A stretch of 64,000 nt of DNA from Epiperipatus broadwayi. Its lineage: Eukaryota > Onychophora > Udeonychophora > Euonychophora > Peripatidae. The stretch spans positions 1,919,911 through 1,983,910 of the forward strand of contig JAQFVV010012441.1 in NCBI GenBank assembly GCA_028023455.1. Direction: 5' to 3'. The number at the start of each line of letters is the position of its first letter. Positions within the stretch are counted from its first letter, which is position 1. The notes beneath the pieces are model-generated. The model was given only the letters and a program-made list of their open reading frames with translations. It was not told the origin of the DNA and made no database searches. This document shows, piece after piece, positions 47,360-59,450 of the stretch. Position numbers and translations under genes: made by a program.

Positions 47360-48820
47360 TTATATTTCTATTGGAAAAGTTAATTAAGTTTAATTACACT
47401 TAATTTAATGTAAATTAAAGGATTGACTTGTTTTTCAGGTAGAAATATTTTATTATGATACATATAAAAATTATTTATTCTAAAAAAAACAATATCTACA
47501 AAATTATACTTATAGTCATTGTATCATCATTCATCTAACTAAACCAACTAAAAATAGCTCTGAATCTTTATCCTTTAGCTAAAAATATTTGAATACGTTA
47601 TGGTAGAATAGATTTCCATTGGACACACCAACTAAAATCCAATAATTAGAAGTTAAACATTCAAAATAAATTTGGGTTGATTAGATTAATGTCAATGTGA
47701 TAATTAGAATAACACACAAAAAAAATGATTTTAATATAGTGTGTTTTTAAGTATGATGGAAACATATCACAAATTAAGCATATCACAAATTTATGAAATA
47801 GTGTTTAAGTAGATGTCACTAAAAGAAAAATATATATACAAAGAGAAGAAAAAAGAGTGATCAGTTTTTTGTAGAAAGGGATGGAAATTATAATTATAGT
47901 CATATAGTGAATTAGATTAAAAGCACAAAATCATTTAACTCATTTTATTTTTGAAAGAGAATATTTATATAGAGAAATACAAATGGCATTGCTGTGTAAT
48001 GCAGTCAGAAACAATCACCATATCCATTACTTGTGATTCAAATACAAACAAATGATCTTATATTTTTATTTAGAATATGAGCAGATTTTTTTTCAGATAA
48101 CTAATCTGTAAACAACCCAGTTAGTGGTCAGAAAATAGATATACAGCTAGTGTTATCTATAATTTAAAAGTTTCAGTTTGATTTGATCAGTGTTACCAGA
48201 TAAGCATCAAAACAGTAGCTGTAAAAAAAATAAAGTATACATTGATATGTTGATATGATCTTCACCACAATTATCATTTGTTCTCAGAATGTTGTATATA
48301 AAAGCGTTAATAAGTAAAACTATATATAAATATTCCATTGCATATTGCTATCTTAAAATTCAAATACAAAATGTTCAAATCATGTTCTGTTGAAGTTCAG
48401 ATTTTCTATTTACTCACAAGAGGGCATTTCTGAAAAAGCATGTTTGGGAGGGAGATTTGAATATAAAGGCTATAGAGTTGGTAAAGATTATGTTGTGGAA
48501 ATGGGATGGAGCAGAATATGGGAAAACTTAGACTGGGGAATGTAAAATTAAGTAGCTAACAAGTTTCTCTGGGTATAATTGCTGAGAGATTCTTGACTTA
48601 GTTTAAGAAGAAGCTACAGTACATCATATCACATCACATGGAAAATTTATTTACTGTGATCAAAATGGATGAGGATGATCAGGGAGAGACAAGAAATCTT
48701 AAATATTGTTTAGACAATTGAGAAATAAAGCACTAAGACAAACGACAGCCAAATTAAGCTTAAACAAATTTTAAAATTTTATTATGAGAAATATAAATTA
48801 TAAAAAAAAGTTTATAATAT
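47360..48820. other. AT-rich stretch
   Basis: No gene or repeat partner recognised. A GC-richer patch at 48420-48700 has no long frame. Confidence 0.4.
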
Positions 48821-48829
48821 AACAAATAG

Positions 48830-50560
48830 GGTTATATCAGGTGTGTACCAGAAATTATAAAATTCAATGCTCTGGCAGACAGACTAATTTTCTAATAGTG
48901 AATTAGAAAGGGAGGAAGAAATTTCTTTCAGCAGAGAATCTACCACAACACTGTTTCCATTCACAGATACGAAAACAATACGTTCTTAAAATAAATCAAT
49001 GAAACCAGTGCCAGCAAGCATTTCCTGGCCCAGAAATGTGTCGGGACCAGGTACGTCATATGCCTATAGAAGATGCATCTTACACTATGTTCAAAGTAAA
49101 GATGATTGATTTACCCCAAGAACAAACGAAAAATATGATTTAGGATGAAAGGAAAACAGACATTTAAAACTGGTGAATCCCCACCCAAATGATTGGCCAA
49201 AACTAATAATAATTAAAGGTCTCAATAGGAGACAAGTAAATAGTTAGAAAAGCAGTTCCGTCTGCCCAAGCATTTCAAGAGAGTGAACTAATTATAATTA
49301 CAAATAAATCTACAAAGTTCTGAGTACACGCTCTAATAAAATTTTAGTCACATGAAAAAGACCAAAATAAATCTAGCAAGCTAAATATAAATGTTCCTAG
49401 ATTTTGATATAAGTTAGTTTATCAAAGAGTGCATATGAGCAGAAAATATTAACGCATTAAATACCTTAGCAGAAAGAAACTCTCTTCCACCTGTAATTTA
49501 CAAGGGGATAAATATTATCTTCCTGCTGGTGATTTATAAAATTACAAATAACAACTATTCCAGTTTCCTATTTCAGAGACATAAGAAAAGAAGAAACGAA
49601 ATCTCCAAATACAGAACAAATTGCCAGCCAAAAGATTTTTCGGTTTGCGTAAGTGCAAACACAGTATTTTAAATCAATAAATGGATAATAAAATAAATAC
49701 AGGTGAGCTAATTTAAAATTACACAAGACTGCTAAAGCATTTATAAAAAGTAAGACAGAAAAATAGAGATATATTAAACATATAAAAATATACACTCACT
49801 AGATAATCTCTGATAAAAAAAATTGAAAGCAAACTTGGAATCTTAAAACTAAGATTCCAAGACACATGGCAAAGTAAAGCAAAAAACAAATACAGCTAAT
49901 AAATATGAGGTTAAATAATGATTAAGAATAAAGATTTATGTTTAAGACTGAGCGGAGATTTAACTAAAAGAATTTATCCTGGCAAGAATAAAAGAAAAAT
50001 ATTTACCTTACGGTAAAGCAAAGTTCGCATAGAGTGTGCACTTTTATTTCAGTTCATATTTCAGGTGTTTTGACAACGGCAAGTACAAGGGCATTGGGAA
50101 TCCAGTTTCTTTTAGATGTTCATGGCATGACTGAAGGAGAGTTCGAAGTTAGGGATTCATCCTTTGGTTAAGTTAGCATGGCATATTGATGATAACAAAA
50201 TGCAGATTAGTATATTTTGACATCCTGTAAAGCAATGAAGTCTTTAAACAATTGCAAGGTTTTAAAAGGAATTAAATGTTCGAACTGCTACCCAAAATGC
50301 TATAAATCTCAGCAGGCTATAATCAAAGTGTGTAAAAGAATACTGAATCTTACTTTGAAGCAGTGTGTTAGCCAAGAATAATAGCAAACTATTGTCCCCA
50401 AATTTGCGGTGTCATTTTATACCATGCTACATTTCCCATGAAAACCTTTCCTGTTGTTGAATTCTATGCCTTAGGGCAGAGCAAATCTCAATCTCCTGCT
50501 CAATCTAATGAAGAATTCTAACCAGGGATTATTTTAAACAAAAACAATAACACAAAATTA
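48830..50560 (-). other. Compositionally distinct block, possibly an old LTR or gene 5' region (minus)
   Basis: Less AT-rich than its surroundings. On the minus strand there are a TATA box (GGTATAAAAT, 50423-50414), a donor-like AAG|GTAAAT near 50007, an acceptor-like TTCTATAG near 49076, and after it a frame reading AYDVPGPDTFLGQEMLAG then TGFIDLF, stop, then ERIVFVSVNGNSVVVDSLL and KEISSSLSNSLLEN. I do not recognise the protein. One in-frame stop makes a pseudogene or transposon relic more likely than a working exon. Confidence 0.25.
50414..50423 (-). promoter_or_regulatory. TATA-box-like element (minus)
   Basis: GGTATAAAAT on the minus strand in a locally GC-richer context. It may be the promoter of the block described above. 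Confidence 0.25.
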
Positions 50561-50860
50561 AATCTCCGCTTTTAGAATGAACTTAGAAATGATAAAAGCA
50601 AAGGAATGTAATTAACAAGCTTGCTTGTTTTTAATCAAATTGATTAAAACAAGCAGTGAAATACAACTATTTTAAAATCAATTCTATTAAAAAAAATTAA
50701 AATGACCTGTTTTAAATATAAATGAGTATGTGTTTTAATACACATACTCTTTTTAAATAATTGAAAATTTTTTTTAACATTAGAAATTTTACGAAAGTTT
50801 TTTAATTTTTAGTAATAAAACCATTGAATCAGATATCAATCTGGTTCATTATATATGTGT

Positions 50861-51266
50861 GTAAAATTCAACTTGATATATATATATTAAATACAGTAAT
50901 ATTCATATAATTTAACTTATTCTGTTAGAAGTACTTTCAACTATATATTTTTTAGTCTTTATCAACTATATAACGATATAATGTTGAATATTCAAAATGA
51001 GACACTATTTTATAATTCCCATAATTCAGTTCAGTTCTCACACAATTCTGTTATTTTAATGTTTGATGATTGGTGATTCAAGTATTTGTGGGAGGACTGA
51101 ACTGAATTATGGGAGTTATAAAATAATGTCTCGTTTTGATTATTCAATGTTATATCATTATATAGTTGATAAAGACTAAAAGGAATATCATCAAAAGTAC
51201 TTCTAACAGAAAAAGTTAAATTATATGAATATTAATGTATTTAGTATATATCAAGTTGAATTTTAC
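50861..51266. mobile_element. 406-bp palindromic foldback
   Basis: The left arm starts GTAAAATTCAACTTGATATA and the right arm ends TATATCAAGTTGAATTTTAC. The arms continue through TAACTT-TTCTGTTAGAAGTAC / GTACTTCTAACAGAAAAAGTTA, AGTCTTTATCAACTATATAA and CCCATAATTCAGTTCAGT / ACTGAACTGAATTATGGG. Arms are ~165 bp or more, interior ~60 bp, no coding. Confidence 0.9.
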
Positions 51267-51319
51267 ATATATTTTGAAGAAATACAGGCATCAAAATTAA
51301 TATTTTACACACATGTATA

Positions 51320-51904
51320 TAGGGTGACTAGACTGCTGATTTTTCAGGGTTTGTCCTGATTTTTGATTAGATATCTGTGTTTCCAAATCATTGTATGTCC
51401 CAACTTTCAAATACTCATAATTATTATTTGTCTTACATAAATACTTCATTGCAAAAATGATAGTTATTTTTTTTTTGCCCTTTCTGTCCATTTCAGTCTC
51501 TACAATAATATAAAAATTTCAGACAAATTCCAATATCAAACTAAAGATCACTATTATGTTATATGACCAGTTCTCAAGCTAGACACATTCTTGCATCTAA
51601 CCTCAGCTTGGAACATGCACATTTGGATTTTTGTAGGTTAAAATTTGAACTCTGCTTGCCCCTGCTTTGATTAACAGTGTAGTTTTACTAGTTCTTTGTT
51701 GATATTAATTTTCTATAGTAATAAAATTAATAGAAATGTTAATAACCTTAAACAATAGACAACATATCAAAGAGGAAGTGTACTTACAATGATGAATATA
51801 CACAGGAATGGAGTTTTATAAAAAAAAAAAAAAAAGAGTGCAATTCCATAAAACTGATTAGTCGTTATGTCCCGATTTTTGATCAAAGCATTCTGGTCAC
51901 CCTA
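51320..51904. mobile_element. hAT-like non-autonomous DNA transposon (585 bp)
   Basis: Terminal inverted repeats TAGGGTGACTAGA and TCTGGTCACCCTA. Subterminal blocks GTCCTGATTTTTGATTAGA and TGTCCCGATTTTTGATCA are inverted-palindromic relatives of the 'GTCC(C/T)GATTTTT' motif common inside hAT elements with AGGGTGACCAGA ends. The 8-bp flanks (CATGTATA/CAAATAAA) match only partly. A poly-A run sits at 51821-51836. No transposase frame. Confidence 0.6.
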
Positions 51905-52598
51905 CAAATAAATACATTAATGATTATAACTAATTCACTATTATAGATTATCATATTATTCCTAGTCCAGATATAAAATGTAAATGCTGTTAAAGATTAA
52001 TATATACACTTTTTAGTTAAACATAAATGTGAAATAATTTAATCCAATTTTTTTTTCTATTTCCATCTCTTTTAGATTGTCTTTTTCAAAATCTTTATTC
52101 ATATGTTTAAAAATGTCTGATGGAGTGGACATGTTAAGAATAATTAATGTATAGTTATATTCTGCTATGTGTAAAGATAAATATTAATAATAGAAAAATT
52201 ATGAAAATAATTTTAAATATATTGCGATTTTATTAATAGGCTGTAACTTGTATTGTGGCAGGTATTTTAAATAGCCAATCACGTCTAATTTAAGTTTTAA
52301 ATGCATTACTGAGTTTAAACGATTTCTTAGCTTCATAACAGGAAAATAGCAAAATAACTTTCAAATTTAAAAAGTAATTACAAATAATTATTAGTTAATG
52401 CCCAATTGACAATATTTTTTGTTGCCTTGAAGAATATAACTTAACACTATCAAAGTCTAGATATTTTCGTTTTTATTTTCTTATTCTCTTTTTTTATTTT
52501 ATTGCTTTCAGACATTTTGGATTAGTGTGGAGATCAGTTGTTATAAATCTCATTAGCAAACTCTTTTATTCTCCTTATTTTTATTCCATATAGTCTAA

Positions 52599-52737
52599 GC
52601 TTTAGTAATCAATAGATTCCAAATGATTTTTTTAGTATCCAGTGCTGTCCTATAGAAATATGACATATTTAGATAGGACAGGAACTGGATAATGATTTAT
52701 TACGCTCTACTATCTGGCATCTATTGATTACTAAGTC
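52599..52737. repeat. 139-bp imperfect hairpin
   Basis: AGTAATCAATAGAT pairs with ATCTATTGATTACT and AGTATCCAGTGCTGTCCTAT with TAGGACAGGAACTGGATA-type sequence, with asymmetric spacing on the right side. A small foldback relic. Confidence 0.65.
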
Positions 52738-53461
52738 TCACCCTAGATGGCATAATAGTAAAAAGAATAAAATAATTTGCTTATGAATAGTAATAAATGA
52801 GTTAGGAACAGGTGATATATTGTTGGTCATGTGATGTACATTTGTATAATCATAGCTGATTGAGATGAAAGAAGTAATGAAGTGCATTAAAACTAATTTA
52901 TGGATAAAAATATTCAAAATAATAATAAAAAAAACATTTTGCAATAGTTGACAGCAGTTTCCTATTCTGTAAAAAAAAATGTTCCCAAGTATGAGCACCC
53001 ATCTTTTGAAATGTCTAATATTTCAGTATTGTCAATCAACATTTAAATGTGGAACTGCATTCACTAAAAAAGGAATACAATAAAACCTACTCCAACCAGC
53101 TCTGGTATAAAATATGTCATTCTTGGAGAATATTTCATGGCATAAAAGAATAATAACAATTACACATATAACTGTAGTAAAACAATTTTTGTGGAATTCT
53201 ACATTTAATAAAAAAAAAAAAGCGAACTATATGTTATAAGTATAAACTGAAATCATCCCGAATAAACACTTTTAAATTGCAAATCATATAGCAAATTTAA
53301 GTTATAATAACATTTTTGCTAACTCTGTCTTAAATTGAAAATTAATTAAAAACTTTTCAATTCCTGGGAAATTTTAATTTACTTAAGATAGCAAAAATTC
53401 CAAGAGCTGGAGAATTTTTATAATTTAGATTTTGTTATTCCATGACATTTTACACACACTT

Positions 53462-54345
53462 ATATATACACACCTGGGTTCCTCAGAAAATGCGCACAAA
53501 AGAAATTGCACAAAAATAGACTTAACTTACCTTTAAAAATGGGGGGTAGGTTCTGTAATTTTCAGAAATCACATAAAAGCAAAGCAACAAGAAAAAATTA
53601 CTTTAAAAATTGCATTAAAAATTAAGGAAATAAAGTATGATGAATAAAACATTTCAAATATTTAAAAAAAATTAATACAAGACAAACTTTTTTTATTAAC
53701 TACAGTATTTAATTTTTTATATATTTTTTAATCATTACCACTATTTGACAATATGCATTCATTTGTGAACTGGTAAGAAATCAGATTCGTGACATGATGT
53801 ACAACTAGTGCCACTTTCAGTCTTGTGCTGTGTTAATGGTTTTCTGTTCCTATATTTAAAAAATGAGATGCAATCAAAACAAAAAGATTATACATTATCA
53901 TTAAAAAGATTATTTTTAGTTTACAAAATCAATAAAATCTTCATTATTTATTTTAAAAATCTAAAAAATTATTTATTTGTCATATCTAACAAAATACATT
54001 TTAAAAGTTTAAAATTTTTGAATATTTATTGCGAAATTTTTATAGTAGGTATAAATCTATTATTATTATTTACTCATTAGTAAAAGTAGGTTATTTACCT
54101 AGAAGCTAAGATTCTAAATACAACTTCAGGCCATATTCACATTAGCTGCTAATATAATGTTATATTTTCGAGAAAAAAAAAGTATTTCAAGTCAAAATAA
54201 GTTATTAATAATTTAAATTTCTTGATACCTAATAAATATAGTGAAATATGAAAGATATTAAGAAGAAACATGAATAGCATAACTTCAAAATCGCATTAAA
54301 ATAATCCGCATAAAACGAGATCTAGGTGTGTGTATATATATATAA
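53462..54345. mobile_element. Putative DNA transposon relic (~0.88 kb) in a TATA context
   Basis: The left end reads CCTGGGTTCCTCAGAAAATG, then CGCACAAAAGAAATTGCA. The reverse complement of the right end reads CCTAGATCTCGTTTTATGCG, then GATTATTTTAATGCG. They share the pattern CCT-G-TC-TC..TT/AATGCG and both abut TATATACACAC, so the termini are inverted. The interior frame at 53808-54080 is Lys/Leu/Phe-rich with no transposase motif that I can see. Confidence 0.4.
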
Positions 54346-54963
54346 GACCAAGTCTCCATACTGCAAGCACATACTCACTCAGAGATATAGATATAATGCC
54401 AAATATTATTTATCACAACCAATTCATGAAAAATTATAATCTAACATACAACTCTCTGGAGAAAATGAAATATTATTCACAGGCTGTTTAAGAAAGTTGT
54501 GACAGTCTGAGTTCTCTTTTTTGTAAAAATAGCTGTCTGGATTTAAACTAGATAACAACATAACTTAGAAATAAAAGAGATTATTTTTATTTCTACTTAA
54601 ATATGTGGCCAAAAAGCTGCCAGTGGCAACAGAATAAAGAAAAAATGGTTTATCCTTGGGATTTATCAATGATGGTTGATGGCTTCCTTAGTAACACCAT
54701 TACTAAAACTCATTTATATGTTATTTACATGAGAATGGCCTCAACTTTATTACTTGCACCATAATAAATTTATAAAAACGTATCATCTAACATATATAAA
54801 ACCGCACCTCCACACAGCTAATAATATCATAACATTATTTATCAATTTAGTTTATTTTTAATTTGATATAAAAACTCTGGGAATGTGATGTCAGCAATGT
54901 GTGAACATTTTTTCACTTTAATATTAACATTTGGGTTGCGGTGTGTGCTTGTTTATACATATG

Positions 54964-55219
54964 TATAAATGTAGGGAATTTGAACACAGACTTTCAATCA
55001 CCCTTCAACTATCCACACTATCTCATACCACTGATATACATGACCACACACACAGATTTTCAATCACCCTTCAACTATCCACACTATCTCAAACCACTGA
55101 TACACATGACCACACACATGTAGAAAAAATAAATGTGTTGTCATGTGTATCAGTGGTATGAGATAATGTGGATAATTGAAGGGTGCTTGAAAGTCTGTGT
55201 TCAAATTCCCTATATTTAC
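54964..55219. mobile_element. Palindromic foldback, family A terminus type, with internal duplication
   Basis: Tips GTAGGGAATTTGAACACAGA (left) and CTGTGTTCAAATTCCCTATA (right) share the GGG..TTGAACACAGACTTTCA motif of the 40.7 and 60.6 kb palindromes. The left arm contains a ~65-bp segment (TTTCAATCACCCTTCAACTA onwards) twice in tandem, the right arm only once. The hammerhead region is absent. Confidence 0.75.
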
Positions 55220-55532
55220 AATTAAGCTCTAGGTATATGAAGAATGCCTGTATTTCAAATATATATATATATAACTTTCAGCAATGTTACAAAAACATAT
55301 GTCACCAATAATTTTTCAGATTTTAAAAGTTGACTTTTTAAAAAAAATCTCTTGTATCACAACTAAAATTTCTGTTGTGGACATTTAAATAATTCAAGTC
55401 TCTAATTCATCTGATATAAAAAAATTCTATTTAAAATACATGTGTGGTAAAAGAGGATAGTAAGGTGATTTTCATAATGAGGGATAGTTCATGTAACAAA
55501 TTTTTGAAAGATTAAAAGTATGAAAGCAATAT

Positions 55533-55831
55533 AATGGTAACTAACTATTATATACAGACTTTCAATCTGCAGAAGCACTTTTGATTATTTTGTTAACCTG
55601 CCTCAACTGCTGGTAATTCAAAAACAAAATGGAAGCAAACTCAAATCCCATGAATCCTGAATCTTAATGTTAGCAGCTTATCTAACATTAAAATTCAGGA
55701 TTTATGGGATTTGAATTGATGATGTTTGCTTTTGTTTTTGTTTTGAATTTAACAGCAGTTGAGGAGGGTTAAGGAATTAACCGAAAGTACTTCTGTAGAT
55801 TGAAAGACTTATATAATAGTTAATTACTGGT
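55533..55831. mobile_element. Short foldback related to the 10.7-kb PLE foldback
   Basis: Arms share TCTGCAGAAG-ACTTT, TTAACCTGCCTCAACTG, GGAAGCAAAC and GTTAGCAGCTTATCTA with the 10.69 kb element. Here the arms nearly touch (loop around 55680), so the PLE coding segment has been lost. Confidence 0.75.
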
Positions 55832-55904
55832 ATATTTATTATTTTTATTGTTATTATGATAGTTTTTTTAATTAACAGACATTTTATTTGTGAATCATGT
55901 ATTA

Positions 55905-57420
55905 GTTTCAGTGCACACAAAAAAAAACTGTTTAAAGTTTTTAAAATCTCCAAAGATCTTTATGGTCCACAACAAAAATCCCATCACTGAATCAGACTGC
56001 AAATATTTTGATGAAATAATGTTCATCTTTGTCAAATCTTAAGTTATAATAAGAACTGTTGTATAGCTAGTAACAATCAGATTGCAATTGCATGTGATTA
56101 AAAATCATCCATGCATGTTTACACATATGGATATCCAATAAGAAAAGAACGTGGATTAACAAAAATTTTTGATTTTCTATAGATTTGCAGTCAGCTAATT
56201 TATTAAAAATGATTTTAGAAGAAGAAAAAGGTAAAATAATTGGATTTCATAGGGTTGGAATATTTTGTATTTCATTACATTTATTTAAACTGTGTGGCAT
56301 TTTTAAAATTTCAATAATTCTCTCACTGTTTTTAAATCATATTTTTCCACTTTTTAGTCCTATCAAAGTTAGAGGTGTAACAATTTTTAAAAAAATGTCA
56401 TGTAAAATCTGATTTAATAAACGTTTGATCAAAGGTATTTGTATGCTTCCTAAACCTGAGACTAATACATCTACTTAATTGACCCATACAGCTTCTTAAG
56501 AATTGCAAACATGAAATTTCATAGACACCTTCATATTCTAAAAATATTTGTTTTTAAAGCTTATGGAAAAAATCACCAATTTTTATGCTAGTAGAAAAAA
56601 TATTCTTAATGTTAAAATTGGACAGTCATCTATTAATTTTCTCAGTAATACATTCAAACTAAAACAATATTATAACCAGTTGAAGAATTCTCAACTTCAC
56701 TATTCTTTCTCTTCTTGTTATCAATACTACATAAAGTGTATATATAATTGTATTTTTATATTGGACTATTTCCATCATATTTTTACAGCAACCATTAGAG
56801 AGTAGAATATTTTTAGTTGGTGCCATTTCTAGGCAAGTTGATTCTAATCAGACAAACTATTTGTCATCAAAAGATTTTTTCTACAGAAAATATATGAGCA
56901 GGATAATTATGAGAATTAAAATTAAGATATCTATTTGTATGGATAGAGTTTCTATAAATAGATATTGACACAGAGCCACCAGAGTTATTTTAGTAATTAA
57001 GGTATCTAGAAAAGAAAGTGTTTGTTGTTTTCGATTTCTATGGCAAACTTAAAAATAAGATCCTAACCATTAAAAAAAAATCCAAAGCATCAATAATATA
57101 AAAATATATAACAAATGTATCATCCACATGCATGAGATAAATGGAAAGTCTGTCAACAACTCTGGGTAATAGTAGAGATTCCATAAAAAAAAACTTTTTT
57201 ACTTCCTTATATTTTTGAAATCCATAAATTAAAAAATGTATTTTCAAGGTAATATTTTGGGCAGTATAATAATAAAATCAAACAAATTATTGTATTAAAT
57301 TGTTATTGATAAAGATTCTTTAACAAAATTCATCAATAATCACTTTTAACAATCTTTAAATTTATTAATAATAGAAATAATTGTGAATTTCTAATTCTAG
57401 ATGGAATGTTATCCATCTAC
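55905..57420 (-). pseudogene. Penelope-like element, minus-strand copy
   Basis: Reading leftwards from 57420, frames include a palm block VDDTFVIYFYIIDALDFFL (about 57131-57075; PLE '(Y/V)VDDTF.IW.HG...LD.FL'), then IEIENNKHFLF, IYRNSIHTNRYLNFNSHNYP ('YRKPTHTDRYL...SHHP'), and a tail ERIIEILKMPHSLNKCNEIQ where PLEs have the end of the GIY-YIG domain ('..IKRPNSLN..D'). The N-terminal part before the palm is cut off at the centre of the inverted pair. Frameshifted throughout. It mirrors the plus-strand copy. Confidence 0.72.
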
Positions 57421-59075
57421 AGTTCAAATATTGGGCTAAAAATTGACAAGGCTCTTCATTATATCCTAAATTTGGTTTACCTAAAATTCATAAATCCGAG
57501 ATACCATTGTGACTTATTGTGTGTGCTATAGGCTCTCCCACACATGCTTTGGCTCGATAATTAGCCCAATGCTTACAGTCATTGACAGATAATGTTCCAT
57601 CTAAAATTAGAAATTTAATTCATTTTATTTCTATTTTAAAGTACTTATAGATTGCTAAAAATGATTTATTGATTAGTTTTGGTGCCTCTTCTATGTTTAC
57701 CAGTATTCCTATTAAAGAGGCTTAATCAATGATATCTTAATACAATAATTTATTTGATTTTATTATTCCATTGGCAAAACATTGCCTTAAAAATGCACTT
57801 TTTATTAATGATTTTAAACATACAAGCAAGTAAAAGGGCTTTCTATGAACTCTCCATCATCACACAGAATTGGCAATCTCTTCATAAATAATTTGGAGAA
57901 TCAAATATTAAGGACAATTTGGAAGAGATCTTTCCATTTGGTCTAGATAAGTGGATAATACATTTGCTATATGGCCTCATGGTATTAATACTTTGAATTT
58001 TTTTTTATTATTCTTAATGTGATTGATGACTTTGGAATATTAAGTTTATTATAGAAATGAAAATAACACTTTCTTTTCTAGATGTTTCAATTGTTAAAAC
58101 ATCTAATAAAAATGTCAATATTTTATAAAAAATCCACCCATGCAAATAAATATCTGTTTTAATTCTCATCATCATCCTGCATACATATTTTTTGTGGCAA
58201 GAAATCTTTTGACGAGAGCATATTGTTTGTCTGATAAGGATCATCTTGCTCAAAAATAGCACTAATTAAAAATATTCTACTCTCTAATGATTACATTAAT
58301 TCATTATACATAAAGGTTTACATAATATTGATACCAGAGTTCTTTTATCTGTAAAAAGAAAAGAATCATTAATAGGGTTAATAGATTACTTTATAATTTC
58401 AACATTAAGCCTACCTTTTCCACTTGCAAAAAACCTTGATGATATTTCCCATAGGCCTAAAGACTGGTACTTTGGAACACTAGGGTGTCTATGGAATTGT
58501 GTGTTTATGGTGCACAAGAAGCTATATGGATCAATGAAGTAAGTGTATGGGTGACAGGGTTAGGGATCATACAAATGCCTTCAATCAAACATTGATTAGC
58601 TTTTACAAAGCATTTTTAAAAATTTGATCACACCATTGATTTTGATAATGTTTTAATACTAGCTACTTTGAAAAAAGATGATTTAAGAACTATAAGAGAT
58701 TATAATAAAATTTTAAAAAGGCCAAATAGTTTAAATAAATGGGATGAAATATAATATATTCCAGCTTTATAGAAGCCCACTATTTTATCACTTTCTTCTT
58801 CTAAAATCATTTTTAATAAATAAACTGACTGTAAATCAAAAGTAAATACAAAGTTTTTATTAATTCATCTCTTATTCTGATTGGCCAACCATCTACTATA
58901 CATATAATGAATATTCTTTAATCATGCATGCAATCTCCATAAGACAGAAAGATGAATGTGATATCTTCAAAATCTTGGCAATCTAATTCAGCATGAAATT
59001 TTTTGCTTTGGTGAATGAAGACCCTTTTTGGAGATCTTTAAAAAACTTTAAACAGAATTCTTTGTGTGCTGGATG
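57420..59075 (+). pseudogene. Penelope-like element, plus-strand copy (RT and GIY-YIG tail)
   Basis: Reading rightwards: YPKFGLPKIHKSEIPL (57462-57509; the 'YGLPKIHK' block diagnostic of PLE RTs), GSPTHALAR, SFGASSMFTSIPI ('SFDV.SLFT.VPI'), a palm block VDNTFAIWPHGINTLNFF (from 57951; 'VDDTFVIWPHG'; catalytic DD reads DN), NSHHHPAYIF, then near the end HTIDFDNVLILATLKK and NKILKRPNSLNKWDEI, the tail of the C-terminal GIY-YIG endonuclease. The CxxxYIG core around 58470 is not clearly legible. The element is a dead copy. PLEs use this RT and endonuclease for target-primed insertion. Confidence 0.8.
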
Positions 59076-59079
59076 AAAT

Positions 59080-59335
59080 AATTAATTATGCAGAAGCTAA
59101 TACCTGGTACAACCAAAAAGTTTTTTTTTATGATCATGAAAATCTTTGTTATAATATATAGTTATAAGTCATTCAAAAACCATTCACTAGATTGAAAAAT
59201 CCACCATTATTGTTAATTATGTGGCTAACTCAAGTTCAGAGCAAACCATCTCTACCTTTTTAAGACGTTCTCTTCATTGTTAATATTTAATTAAGACTAA
59301 GTTTTTTTCCTTTGCATATTCTTCAAATATACCTC
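59080..59335. other. AT-rich spacer
   Basis: No recognisable feature. Confidence 0.5.
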
Positions 59336-59349
59336 AAATTCTCTTTCTT

Positions 59350-59450
59350 GTCTTGTATCGGTGGTCGAGAAGTCAGCGCGACAGTCTTGCACTTGCAGGC
59401 AGTTGCCCGGGTTGCGGGTTCGCGTCCCGGCCAATGCTATGACACTTAAT
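59350..59450 (+). mobile_element. tRNA-only SINE, copy 3, with 14-bp target duplication
   Basis: Bounded exactly by AAATTCTCTTTCTT at 59336-59349 and 59451-59464. The module reads GGTGGTCGAGAAGTCAGC, then an anticodon arm with a small duplication (CTTGCACTTGCAGGCAG), then GGGTTCGCGTCCC and the end GCTATGACAC. It retains the best A and B boxes of the three and is GC-rich against its flanks, so it appears the youngest. Confidence 0.88.

Larger units (their letters stand above)
55905..59075. mobile_element. Head-to-head Penelope-like element pair (3.2-kb inverted repeat)
   Basis: The two copies diverge from a centre near 57.42-57.59 kb. Inverted matches include TAGATGGAATGTTATC / GATAATGTTCCATCTA at the centre, ACTCTCTAATG-TTAC, GATTTTAGAAGAAGAAA-type / TTTCTTCTTCTAAAATCATT, and an outer block GTTTAAAGTTTTTAAAATC / GATCTTTAAAAAACTTTAAAC. 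The central ~170 bp exists only in the plus orientation. Inverted, partly truncated tandem copies are a known habit of PLE insertions. Confidence 0.75.

Noticed and set aside
53085-53445. Possible mariner/Tigger-like element (AATAAAACCTACTCC, AGAGCTGGAGAA)
   Set aside because: The complementarity between the two ends is patchy and no TA-flanked borders could be fixed.
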